This document shows, one piece after another, positions 15,295-23,754 of a DNA stretch of 64,000 bases. Source of the stretch: a bacterium YEK0313 (GTDB lineage Bacteria > Pseudomonadota > Alphaproteobacteria > Rhizobiales > Phreatobacteraceae); assembly GCA_000751295.2 (NCBI GenBank), contig CCMO02000002.1, forward strand, positions 1,173,968 through 1,237,967, written 5' to 3'. Numbering within the stretch: the first letter of the stretch is position 1; each line of letters begins with the position of its first letter. The notes beneath the pieces are model-generated. The model worked only from the letters and a program-made list of their open reading frames with translations. It was not told the origin of the DNA and made no database searches. The translations under genes were made by a program, and so were the position numbers.

Positions 15295-16785
15295 GTGCGC
15301 TTCGGCGAGAAACAGCATCGGATCATTCTGTGGAGCGTGGCCGCCACCGCGGTTGCCATTGCCGTGGCCGGCGCAGGTCTTGGACGCGGTCTGGCCCGGG
15401 AAAGAAGGAGAAGGCTCGTGAGCCAGCGTCCCCTGTGGCTATCTGCTTCCCGAAATCCGGAGAAAGTGAAGGAGAGGCTTGCCGAGATCGTGGCCTTTGC
15501 CCGGGCCAACTCTCCCTACTACCGCGATCTGTACAAGAATCTGCCCGCGAGGGTCGAGGACTCCCGCCTGCTGCCCGTCACCGACAAGAAGACGCTCATG
15601 GCGAACTTCGATCGTTGGGTGACGGATCGCGAGGTCACGATTGAGCGCGTGCGTAAGTTTATCGAAGATCCGAGCCTCGTCGGCGAAATGCTCCTCGGGA
15701 AATATCTGGTCGCCACGACCGCCGGCACGACGGGCAAACCGGGCATCTTCATATTGGATGACAATCACATGCGAGGCGGGACATCCGGCCTCCGAGAAGC
15801 GTTCAGAACCTGGCTGTCGCTCGGGGACGTTGTACGGATTGTTCTGCGCGGAGCGCGATTTGCGGCCCTGCACGCCACCGGCGGTCATTTCGTTTCGGTT
15901 ACGGGTTTCACTCGGGCGCGGCGCTCCAGCCGGGTTTTGGCGAAACTCACTCGCGATTTCTCGGTGCACGCGCCGATAAGGGAACTCGTCAACGGCCTCA
16001 ATGAGTTCCGTCCAGCCGTTGTCCTTGGCTACGCCTCTACCGCCTCTCTGCTGGCTCGCGAGCAGGAACTTGGACGGCTGCGCATCAAGCCGGTGTTGTT
16101 GGTGGTTACGGCCGAGGGCCTTGCGGAAGAAGAGTACGGGCGGATCGCCAAGGCGTTCGGCGCGAAGGTCCGCAACACATGGGGCTCAACCGAGATCGGT
16201 GGCCCGACCTACAGCTGCACCGAGGGATGGCTCCACGTCGTCGGCGACTGGATCATCCTCGAGCCGGTGGATGCCGATTTCCGCCCCGTTTCGCCGGGCG
16301 AGGAGTCGGACACGGTGCTGGTGACCAATCTCGCCAATCGCGTGCAGCCGATCCTGCGTTACGATCTCGGCGACCGCATCCTGCAGAGGCCGGACCCTTG
16401 TCCCTGCGGCAATCCCCTGCCGGCGATCCGCGTCCAGGGTCGCTCCGCCGAGGTTCTCCGCTTTCCGACCCAAGCCGGCAAAGACGTCTCGATACCGCCG
16501 CTCGCGTTCGAGATCGACCACGTGCCGGGAGTCGATCTGTCGCAAGTCGTGCAGACTGCGCCGACCAACTTGCGCGTACGCCTGCGCCTCGAGTCTGGTG
16601 CGGATCCGGACCAAGTCTGGAGGACGGTGCACGGCGAATTGAAGCATTTGCTCGACAGCCACGAACTCCACGAGGTGACGATCGAGCGCGCCGAGGAGCC
16701 GCCGGAACAGTCGAGGGGCGGCAAGGTCAGGCAGGTCATTCCGCTGGCTCAAGCAGAACCGCCGGCCGATCGAAAACAAGACTGA
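15295..16785 (+). CDS. PaaK-like adenylate-forming enzyme with membrane anchor
   Basis: Encodes 496 residues from GTG at 15295. An N-terminal hydrophobic helix (about 12-32, IILWSVAATAVAIAVAGAGL) should anchor it in the inner membrane with the enzyme in the cytosol. The catalytic parts are intact: TTAGTTGKPGIF phosphate loop, NTWGSTEIGGPTYSC adenosine site, and YDLGDRILQRPDPCPCGNP hinge. The family activates carboxylic acids, often aryl or fatty, as acyl-adenylates and acyl-CoA. The substrate is unknown. It lies 31 bases after its deleted paralogue, in a MerR-controlled operon with a fatty-acid peroxygenase-like P450. Confidence 0.82.
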   Translation: MRFGEKQHRIILWSVAATAVAIAVAGAGLGRGLARERRRRLVSQRPLWLSASRNPEKVKERLAEIVAFARANSPYYRDLYKNLPARVEDSRLLPVTDKKTLMANFDRWVTDREVTIERVRKFIEDPSLVGEMLLGKYLVATTAGTTGKPGIFILDDNHMRGGTSGLREAFRTWLSLGDVVRIVLRGARFAALHATGGHFVSVTGFTRARRSSRVLAKLTRDFSVHAPIRELVNGLNEFRPAVVLGYASTASLLAREQELGRLRIKPVLLVVTAEGLAEEEYGRIAKAFGAKVRNTWGSTEIGGPTYSCTEGWLHVVGDWIILEPVDADFRPVSPGEESDTVLVTNLANRVQPILRYDLGDRILQRPDPCPCGNPLPAIRVQGRSAEVLRFPTQAGKDVSIPPLAFEIDHVPGVDLSQVVQTAPTNLRVRLRLESGADPDQVWRTVHGELKHLLDSHELHEVTIERAEEPPEQSRGGKVRQVIPLAQAEPPADRKQD

Positions 16786-16798
16786 AAGGAGCGTGGTC

Positions 16799-16990
16799 AT
16801 GAAGGAAGTCGCCAAGTTCCTCGCTGGATTTGCCGGAAATCAGCTCCTGACGCATGGGGTTTTGGCGATCAGCGGCACCCGGTTCAGTGTCTTCGGGATC
16901 GATTACACCCCTAAATTGAACACGACCGCCGCGATCGTCTGGGGCGTGCTCATGCTGCTACTGATTTACTATGCCTGGGTCAGGAGATGA
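16799..16990 (+). CDS. Small hypothetical membrane protein
   Basis: Encodes 63 residues, ATG at 16799 with AAAGGAG at a suitable distance; GTG at 16793 would be too close. A polar or amphipathic start (MKEVAKFLAGFAGNQLLTHG) is followed by one clear membrane helix (about 43-60, AAIVWGVLMLLLIYYAW). No family recognised. It sits 13 bases after the second PaaK-like gene, so is part of that operon. Confidence 0.7.
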   Translation: MKEVAKFLAGFAGNQLLTHGVLAISGTRFSVFGIDYTPKLNTTAAIVWGVLMLLLIYYAWVRR

Positions 16991-17034
16991 CGAGCACGAT
17001 TCAGTACACGTCCATAGAAAGCCGGACATGAAAC

Positions 17035-17661
17035 ATGCCAGGTGACGAAGAGACCGAGATACGCCTCGATGCCCGTAATGTCGACGAACGACGCACGCTG
17101 CGCTGGGTACTCGGGATTAACTTCACGCAGGTCTTGGTAGCCGGTGCCGTCGGCATCCTGGCGGATTCCACGGGCCTGCTCGGTGCCGCACTCGACAATC
17201 TGGGGGACGCCGCAGTTTATGCGGTCAGTCTCTATGCGGTCGGCCGCACGGTCATTACCAAGGCACGCGCCGCAAACCTGTCCGGCATTCTTCTGATCCT
17301 CCTTGCCTTCGGTTTGCTTGTAGAAGTCTTGCGTCGGTTTTTCGCGGGAGCCGAGCCGATCGGGCTCGCGATGATCATCACGGCGCTCGCGAACGCGGCT
17401 ACCAATTTGCTCTGCCTTCGCCTTTTGCGAGCGCATCGTGCGCATGGTGTGCACTTCAAGGCGTCGTGGATTTTTACAACGAACGACATGCTGGCCAATG
17501 CGGGCATCGTCCTTTCCGGTCTCTTGGTGATGTTTCTGAAGTCTCCGGTCCCCGATCTCGTGATCGGGGTTCTGATCGTCGGAATCGTCCTCAAAGGAGG
17601 GTGGGAGATTCTCAAAGAGGCGCGTGAAGCCCGCGATTCTGCACAGGGAAACAGAGGATGA
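17035..17661 (+). CDS. Short CDF-like cation transporter without cytoplasmic domain
   Basis: Encodes 208 residues with six predicted membrane helices and no C-terminal ferredoxin-like domain. Helix II has LDNLGDAAVYAVSLYA, with the Asp-x3-Asp spacing of CDF metal sites, and helix V has TTNDMLANAGIVLSG. Regular CDF exporters are about 300 residues; this compact type depends on the membrane part alone. Transport of a divalent cation is inferred. It follows the 63-residue membrane protein in the MerR-controlled operon. Confidence 0.78.
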   Translation: MPGDEETEIRLDARNVDERRTLRWVLGINFTQVLVAGAVGILADSTGLLGAALDNLGDAAVYAVSLYAVGRTVITKARAANLSGILLILLAFGLLVEVLRRFFAGAEPIGLAMIITALANAATNLLCLRLLRAHRAHGVHFKASWIFTTNDMLANAGIVLSGLLVMFLKSPVPDLVIGVLIVGIVLKGGWEILKEAREARDSAQGNRG

Positions 17662-17745
17662 CCAAACGTCTCCTGTGGACCCATAACCAGGCGTTTGCCT
17701 CCAGGAGGCCGGAAGATCTCGCCGAACGGGATTTGGAGAGCCGCA

Positions 17746-18993
17746 ATGCCCCGGATTCCACGTGACAGAAGTCTGGACTCGACGATCGCCCTGATGGGTG
17801 ATCCCTATAGATTTATCTGGAATCGAAGTCGGCGCTATCGATCGGACCTGTTTGAAACGCGGCTTCTGCTGCGGAAGACCATCTGTATGACGGGCCCGGA
17901 AGCGGCCCAGCTGTTCTACGATCCGAGCCGCTTCGTACGCACCGGTGCGATGCCTAAGGCGATCCAGAAGACGTTGCTCGGCGTAGGTGGCGTGCAGGGC
18001 CTCGACGACGACGCCCACCGGCATCGCAAGCAAATGTTCATGTCGCTGATGACACCCGAGCGGATCGAGCAGCTCATCCAGCTGACCGCGGCCGAGTGGC
18101 AGATCCGAGTGCTCAAGTGGGGATCGATGGACGAGGTCGTGCTCTATTCAGAGCTCCACTTGCTTCTGACACGCGCGGCCTGTGCCTGGGCCGGTGTGCC
18201 GCTCGCGGATTCAGAGGTCGACGCGCGGACCAAGGAGATTGCCGCGTTGTTCGACCATGCGGGTTCGGTCGGACTTAGACACCTGTGGTCGCGGTGGGCC
18301 CGAAAACGGGCTGATCGTTGGATGGCGGATATCATCGATCAGATCCGCGGTGGCCGTATCCGGCCGCCCGAACAGTCGGCTGCCCACATCATTGCGTGGC
18401 ATCGGGATCTCAATGGTGAGCTGCTCACGCCTCAGATCGCCGCTGTCGAACTGATCAATGTGATCAGGCCGACGGTTGCCGTCTCGGTTTACATGATTTT
18501 CGTCGCCCACGCATTGCACGCGCATCCCAAAATTCGAGAGAGGCTTCAGGCCGACGACGACAGCTACTCCCGCTGTTTCGTCCAGGAGGTTCGCCGGTAC
18601 TATCCTTTTTTCCCGGCAGTCGCTGCGCGAACGCGGCAGGCATTCGATTGGAACGGATACCAATTCCCCGCAGGTCGACGCGTTCTCCTCGATCTATACG
18701 GCACCAACCAGGACCCCCGAACTTGGGAGAGACCGGAGGAGTTCGAGCCCGAGCGATTCCGCCGGTGGAACGAGAGCCCATTCAATTTCATCCCGCAGGG
18801 CGGCGGAGACCACTACGCTAATCATCGCTGTCCTGGCGAATGGATTGCAATCGAGCTCATGAAGCTGACTGCGGATTTCCTCACGCGCTCCATGAGCTAC
18901 GAGGTGCCGCAGCAAGACCTGGGCATTGACTGGTCGCGGCTGCCCGCATTGCCGCGTAGCCGGTTCGTGATCAGCAACGTCGGGGAACGCTGA
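17746..18993 (+). CDS. CYP152-type cytochrome P450 peroxygenase
   Basis: Encodes 415 residues; ATG at 17746 has GGAGA upstream and gives the family-standard length. The haem ligand is Cys362 in GGGDHYANHRCPGEW, and the I helix carries Arg241-Pro242 (NVIRPTVAVS) in place of the usual acid-alcohol pair. In CYP152 enzymes (P450 BSbeta, SPalpha, OleTJE) this Arg-Pro holds the fatty-acid carboxylate so that hydrogen peroxide replaces the reductase, giving hydroxy fatty acids or terminal alkenes. No reductase or ferredoxin gene is present here, in agreement. Its placement in a MerR-controlled metal operon is unusual. Confidence 0.88.
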   Translation: MPRIPRDRSLDSTIALMGDPYRFIWNRSRRYRSDLFETRLLLRKTICMTGPEAAQLFYDPSRFVRTGAMPKAIQKTLLGVGGVQGLDDDAHRHRKQMFMSLMTPERIEQLIQLTAAEWQIRVLKWGSMDEVVLYSELHLLLTRAACAWAGVPLADSEVDARTKEIAALFDHAGSVGLRHLWSRWARKRADRWMADIIDQIRGGRIRPPEQSAAHIIAWHRDLNGELLTPQIAAVELINVIRPTVAVSVYMIFVAHALHAHPKIRERLQADDDSYSRCFVQEVRRYYPFFPAVAARTRQAFDWNGYQFPAGRRVLLDLYGTNQDPRTWERPEEFEPERFRRWNESPFNFIPQGGGDHYANHRCPGEWIAIELMKLTADFLTRSMSYEVPQQDLGIDWSRLPALPRSRFVISNVGER

Positions 18994-19067
18994 AATGTCC
19001 CTGCATATGCGCCGGCAAGCTGAAGCACCAAAGTCCTGGCAGTCAAGCGACGGCAAGGAGAACCCGA

Positions 19068-19637
19068 ATGAGTAAACCTCCGATACCGAAAGACCTGCCT
19101 GCCGAGCTGGCACGCGTCCGCCGTCAGGCTGCGCTGTCTTTCTTGTTTTGCGCGCCCGTTCTTGGGGCGGCCGTCTGGTGGCTGCCACAGCAGTTCAACT
19201 TTCCGGCAGAAGTGGGCGAGCGGCTGGCGTTCGCCGCGCGGTCGAGCCTGCTCATCATGCTTTGGGTCTTGATTGGGGTCGGAATCATTGCGAGGCTCCG
19301 GCGCAAGTCAGCGCACGACACTGCGGGCTCTGCCTACGGCCCGCCGAGCGAGCGGCTAAGAGTTCCGCTGGCGTTCCTGCAAAACACGCTTGAGCAGGCG
19401 ACGCTGGCGGCCTTTGCCGTCATGGCGCTCGCCACGGTCGAGGGCGAGGCGCCGCTCGCTTTCATAGTGGGAATGGTCGTGCTGTTCGGGATCGGGCGAA
19501 TCACCTTCTTTCGTGGCTATCCTCATGGTTCGCCTGGCAGGGCGTTCGGCGTGGTGACGACTGCGTTGCCGATCATGGGCGCGTTTGCCTGGGTGATCTT
19601 CGACATAGGCGAGAGGCTGATCCGCGGCGTCGCCTAG
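19068..19637 (+). CDS. MAPEG-family-like membrane protein
   Basis: Encodes 189 residues, ATG preceded by AAGGAG. Four hydrophobic segments, with the MAPEG-like stretch ERLRVPLAFLQNTLEQATLAAFAVMALATV. MAPEG proteins are trimeric membrane enzymes acting on lipid-derived or electrophilic substrates with glutathione, such as microsomal glutathione transferase. The catalytic Arg region cannot be assigned with confidence. It follows the P450 gene by 74 bases and precedes the DUF4336 gene by 17 bases. Confidence 0.72.
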   Translation: MSKPPIPKDLPAELARVRRQAALSFLFCAPVLGAAVWWLPQQFNFPAEVGERLAFAARSSLLIMLWVLIGVGIIARLRRKSAHDTAGSAYGPPSERLRVPLAFLQNTLEQATLAAFAVMALATVEGEAPLAFIVGMVVLFGIGRITFFRGYPHGSPGRAFGVVTTALPIMGAFAWVIFDIGERLIRGVA

Positions 19638-19654
19638 TCGCCCGGCGTCGTCCC

Positions 19655-20425
19655 ATGAGCGCTTCTCTCTACGAGCCGATCAGCATTTACAAGGCCGTCG
19701 CGGCGAACATCGGCATCGTCGATGGACCATTCGAATATCTGACGGTCGGTGGCGCAAGGTTGCCGCTTCCGTTCACTACTCGAATGACAGTCGTGCGCCT
19801 CGCGAACGGCGACCTCTTCCTCCACTCGCCGACTAAGTTTGACGATCGTCTAGCGGCGGAGTTGCAACAGTTGGGAGCACCTCGCCATCTCGTATCGCCC
19901 AACCAGTTCCACTACGCGCACATCGGCGAGTGGCAGAAGGCGTTTCCCGACGCGATTGCATGGGCGTCCCCGCGAGTTCGTCAAAGGGCCGCAGCGCGCG
20001 GAATATCAATCAACTTTTCGAGAGACCTGGAGGCAGTTCCGCCGGGAGAATGGCGAGGGGAAATCGACCAGACGCTTTTCCCCGGCGGCTATTTCAAGGA
20101 ATTCATTTTCTTCCACGAGGCGTCCAAGACGCTGATCCTCACCGATACGATCATCAACATCGAGTTGGACAAGATCGGAGAGCCCTGGCGGACGGTCACG
20201 CGGCTCACCGGTATGTACCACCCGTACGGTCAGATCTTCTTTGGCATGCGGCTTCCACTTCTCCTGCAGCGGAGAAAGAGGGACGCGGCGCTGGCCAAGA
20301 TCCGCTCGTGGCAGCCGCATCGAATCATTCTCAGCCACGGACGCTGCTTTGAGGCACATGGAGGCGAGGTTATTCGACGGATATTCGGCAGTGCAGGCGC
20401 CAGCGGATGGCGATCGAGCTCATAA
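19655..20425 (+). CDS. DUF4336 protein, metallo-hydrolase-like fold
   Basis: Encodes 256 residues. The sequence follows the metallo-beta-lactamase-like DUF4336 pattern: TVVRLANGDLFLHSPT, LVSPNQFHYAHIGEWQKAFPDA, KTLILTDTIIN and HRIILSHGRCFE. The usual HxHxDH zinc motif is reduced (N-x-F-H-Y-A-H), so activity may differ from true lactamase-fold hydrolases. No signal peptide. The role of DUF4336 is not established. It is the last gene of the MerR-controlled operon, 95 bases before the next MerR-type promoter. Confidence 0.8.
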   Translation: MSASLYEPISIYKAVAANIGIVDGPFEYLTVGGARLPLPFTTRMTVVRLANGDLFLHSPTKFDDRLAAELQQLGAPRHLVSPNQFHYAHIGEWQKAFPDAIAWASPRVRQRAAARGISINFSRDLEAVPPGEWRGEIDQTLFPGGYFKEFIFFHEASKTLILTDTIINIELDKIGEPWRTVTRLTGMYHPYGQIFFGMRLPLLLQRRKRDAALAKIRSWQPHRIILSHGRCFEAHGGEVIRRIFGSAGASGWRSSS

Positions 20426-20520
20426 GGTCGCCGGATGTATTACCTTGCTACTGTGACACCGGCTCTTGCAAGCCACAATTCTGGCCGCGAACAGCGCCGC
20501 TCTTCCGGCACAGGGCCCGC

Positions 20521-20551
20521 TTGATTCTGTAGCGGCTACAGAATGTAGGAT
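20521..20551 (+). promoter_or_regulatory. MerR-type promoter of the P1B-2 ATPase/lspA unit
   Basis: The -35 TTGATT (20521-20526) and -10 TAGGAT (20546-20551) have a 19-base spacer with the perfect dyad TCTGTAG-CGG-CTACAGA. It matches the promoter at 14016 closely, which argues that the MerR protein encoded at 13544 controls both. Confidence 0.85.
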
Positions 20552-20618
20552 CCCTAGTCAAGCCAGCGAGAATGTTGGGCAGTCAAGCATGAACGGACGG
20601 CGATTCGAAGGATACATG

Positions 20619-23600
20619 ATGAAGGTTGACACCATGAGGAGCACTGCGCGCCCGCTCCGCTTCAAAGTCGCCGGCTTGGATTGCCAGAATGAAATCCGCG
20701 CGCTTCGTGGGGCGGTGGGACCAATCGTCGGAGGCGACGACAAGCTGTCCTTCGACACCAAGGCGGGCCTGATGGAGGTAGCGGTCGGGGATCCTACCCT
20801 GGTTATTGAAATAACCCGGGCGGTTGATGCCACGGGAATGCGAGCGGACCTTCTGCCAGAGCGAACGCCGCAGTCTACATCGGCGCTGCTTTTTCAGATC
20901 GACGGGCTCGACTACAAGAACGAAGTCGCCGTGCTCAAACGTGAGATCGGTCCGCTTGTAGGGGGCGAGGATCGGCTGGCATTCGATACCGCGAGACGGT
21001 TGATGACGGTCGCGCCGCAAAGCCAAGCGACGATCCAAGACATCGTTCGAGCCGTTGCGCCGACCGGCATGCGTGCCTCGCTTGTTGGAGATGGCGTGGA
21101 CGAGGCGGTGCTCTACCGTGTGCACGGACTCGACTGCAAGAACGAGGTGGCGGCCCTGACGCGGGAGCTGGCACCGCTCGTCGGAGAGGACAATCTCGCG
21201 TTTGACACAGAACGCGGCATGATGACGGTGGGGCCTCAGAAGCGGGTCGTCTCTGATGTGATCAAGGAGGCCGTGGCTCGAGCGGGTATGCGCGCGGAAC
21301 CATGGGCGCCGGAAACCGTGTCGTCTGCTTTCGCCAACCCCACCTCCCAGCAGGAAGACTTGGCCTGCGGCTGTGGCGCAGAGGTGCAGGAGGTCTTCAG
21401 TCCGCCGATCCCGACCCACTTACCCGGTCAGGTCGTGTTTCGCATTCATGGCATGGATTGCGCCGACGAGATCGCGGCCTTGAAGCGCGAGGTCGGTCCG
21501 CTCGTCGGGGAAGACAAGCTCGCCTTTGATCTCCTCAACGGCCGCATGTCGATCGACGTGACACCGGATTCCGTGCTCGAAGCAAGTATCGAGAAGGCGG
21601 TGGCTCGCGCCGGCCTGCGCGCGGAGCCGTGGATCGAAGGCGGCATTAGCGACGCCGCACAGATCGAAGAGCGCCGGAAGCGGGTGCAGTCGTGGCTCAC
21701 AACCGCAAGCGGCGTGCTCACCGCGCTGGGCTTCGCGGTCCACGCTTGGCTCGGGGGCGGCGTCATAGCCGCTTTCGAGGCAGGCGAACATGCCAGGGGC
21801 ACAACCCCGTTGCCGAGCATGGTTCTCTACGCGGTCGCCGTGCTCTGTGCCGCGCGCTACGTCGCGCCCAAGGCTTGGCTCGCGGCCAAGCGACTTCGCC
21901 CCGACATGAATCTGCTGATGATGGTTGCGGTCGCGGGCGCGATCGGTATCGGCGCCTGGTTCGAGGCCGCCACCGTTTCGTTCTTTTTTGCATTGGCGCT
22001 GGCGCTCGAGGCCTGGAGTCTTGGTCGCGCGCGCCGCGCGGTTGCCGCCCTCATGGAACTCGCCCCGCCGACAGCGCGCGTCAAGCTCGAAGACGGCTCC
22101 GAGCGCGACGTGGCGGCGGCCGAGGTGCGAGTCGGCGCGAGGATCATAATCCGGCCGGGAGACAAGGTGCCGCTCGACGGCCGGGTCGTCGCTGGCGAGA
22201 GCGAGGTCAACCAGGCACCGATCACCGGTGAAAGCGTCCCCGTGTTCAAGGCGGAAGGGGACGACGTATTTGCCGGGACCATCAACGGTGAGGGCGCAAT
22301 TGAGGTCGTGACCACCAAAGCGGCGAATGACACGACGCTCGCCCAGATCATCCGCATGGTCGGTTCGGCGCAGAGCCGGCGCGCACCCAGTGAGCAATGG
22401 GTTGAGAAGTTCGCACGTGTCTACACGCCGGTCGTAATGGTACTCGCCATTGCGATTTTTCTCGCTCCGCCCTTGCTTATGGGCGGCGCTTGGGACGTCT
22501 GGTTCTATCGGGCTCTCGTACTCCTCGTGATCGCTTGCCCCTGCGCTCTCGTGATTTCGACCCCGGTGACGATCGTGGCGGCCCTGGCCGGCGCGGCAAA
22601 GCAGGGGGTCCTGGTCAAGGGCGGCACCTATCTCGAGACGCCTGCGCACCTCAAGGCGATTGCCTTGGACAAGACGGGCACGCTCACCGAAGGACGGCCG
22701 CAGGTTGTCGAGATCGTGCCGCTTGGAGGTCGCAGCGAAACTGAGCTCCTCGGTCTGGCCGCGGCCCTGGAGGCGCGCAGCGGGCATCCGATCGCTCGCG
22801 CCATCCTGGCGAAAGCCGCCGAGCTGAAGATCGCCGCCGAGCCTGCCGAGGCTGTCCAAGCCATCACTGGCCGAGGCGTCATCGGGCGAGTGGCCGGCCG
22901 CGAAATGTGGCTCGGCTCGCGCCGCTACCTTGAGGAGCGCGGCGTCAATTCTGCTGAGGTTCTGCAGCGGGCGGATGCGCTTTCGAGCGCCGGTCGCACC
23001 ATCGTTGCGGTCGGCGATGGTCAGGACGTCTGGGGGCTCGTTGCTGTCGCCGATGCTGTCAGGCCGGAGGCCAAGGACATTGTCACGGCGCTGCACCGCG
23101 CCGGGATCGAACACGTTGTGATGCTCACCGGAGACAATCGCGCGACAGCCGAGGCGATTGCGAAGCAGACAGGCATCGACGAGGTCCAGGCAGAACTGCT
23201 GCCGGGCGACAAGGTGGCGGCGGTCGAGGATTTGGTGCGGCGCTACGGATCGGTGGCGATGGTCGGCGACGGAGTCAATGACGCTCCCGCGATGGGGCGT
23301 GCCAATCTCGGCATCGCCATGGGTGCCATGGGCAGCGACGCCGCCATTGAAACGGCCGATGTTGCGCTCATGTCGGACGATCTGTCGAAACTTCCTTGGC
23401 TTGTGCGCCATTCGCGGGCGACGCTCGCCGTCATCCGACAGAACGTTGCCTTCTCGATCGCCGTGAAGTTCTTGTTCACAGGGCTGACAGTGATTGGTCT
23501 CGCATCGCTCTGGGGTGCTATCGCAGCGGACGTCGGCGCGTCTCTGCTGGTCGTTCTCAATGGCCTGCGCCTGCTCAATCGTGGTCAGACCAGCGGTCAA

Positions 23601-23681
23601 AAGGGTGGCCCATCCAGCGGTCTTGGCGTTTCGACGCAGCAGCGTCGTGCCCCGACCATCGCCGAAACGGTCCCGGCGTAG
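20619..23681 (+). CDS. P1B-2 heavy-metal ATPase (Zn/Cd/Pb class) with four HMA-like domains
   Basis: Encodes 1020 residues if started at ATG 20619 (AAGGA six bases upstream); 20616 and 20589 are in frame. Four tandem HMA-like domains occupy residues 10-340. The usual GMxCxxC is replaced by GLDCQNE, GLDYKNE, GLDCKNE and GMDCADE, so each keeps Asp and one Cys (Tyr in the second) with a Glu three residues on. LACGCG follows the third. The core has CPC near 639-641, DKTGT (Asp684), SGHPIA and GDGVNDAPAM, and a final helix with ADVGASL. CPC plus this Asp is typical of ZntA, CadA and PbrA exporters. ZntA is about 730 residues, so the N-terminus is greatly expanded. Confidence 0.9.
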   Translation: MKVDTMRSTARPLRFKVAGLDCQNEIRALRGAVGPIVGGDDKLSFDTKAGLMEVAVGDPTLVIEITRAVDATGMRADLLPERTPQSTSALLFQIDGLDYKNEVAVLKREIGPLVGGEDRLAFDTARRLMTVAPQSQATIQDIVRAVAPTGMRASLVGDGVDEAVLYRVHGLDCKNEVAALTRELAPLVGEDNLAFDTERGMMTVGPQKRVVSDVIKEAVARAGMRAEPWAPETVSSAFANPTSQQEDLACGCGAEVQEVFSPPIPTHLPGQVVFRIHGMDCADEIAALKREVGPLVGEDKLAFDLLNGRMSIDVTPDSVLEASIEKAVARAGLRAEPWIEGGISDAAQIEERRKRVQSWLTTASGVLTALGFAVHAWLGGGVIAAFEAGEHARGTTPLPSMVLYAVAVLCAARYVAPKAWLAAKRLRPDMNLLMMVAVAGAIGIGAWFEAATVSFFFALALALEAWSLGRARRAVAALMELAPPTARVKLEDGSERDVAAAEVRVGARIIIRPGDKVPLDGRVVAGESEVNQAPITGESVPVFKAEGDDVFAGTINGEGAIEVVTTKAANDTTLAQIIRMVGSAQSRRAPSEQWVEKFARVYTPVVMVLAIAIFLAPPLLMGGAWDVWFYRALVLLVIACPCALVISTPVTIVAALAGAAKQGVLVKGGTYLETPAHLKAIALDKTGTLTEGRPQVVEIVPLGGRSETELLGLAAALEARSGHPIARAILAKAAELKIAAEPAEAVQAITGRGVIGRVAGREMWLGSRRYLEERGVNSAEVLQRADALSSAGRTIVAVGDGQDVWGLVAVADAVRPEAKDIVTALHRAGIEHVVMLTGDNRATAEAIAKQTGIDEVQAELLPGDKVAAVEDLVRRYGSVAMVGDGVNDAPAMGRANLGIAMGAMGSDAAIETADVALMSDDLSKLPWLVRHSRATLAVIRQNVAFSIAVKFLFTGLTVIGLASLWGAIAADVGASLLVVLNGLRLLNRGQTSGQKGGPSSGLGVSTQQRRAPTIAETVPA

Positions 23682-23754
23682 ATCGAGGTTGCGTCAGCGC
23701 AACCCAACCCAAGCACACCGGTCGCGGAGAATGGCCGAAAAAGAAAGGACTTGA

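Noticed and set aside
21420..23600. 726-codon minus-strand frame opposite the P1B-2 ATPase
   Set aside because: Long antisense frames arise from codon bias in GC-rich genes; the translation is His/Arg/Asp-rich without domains.
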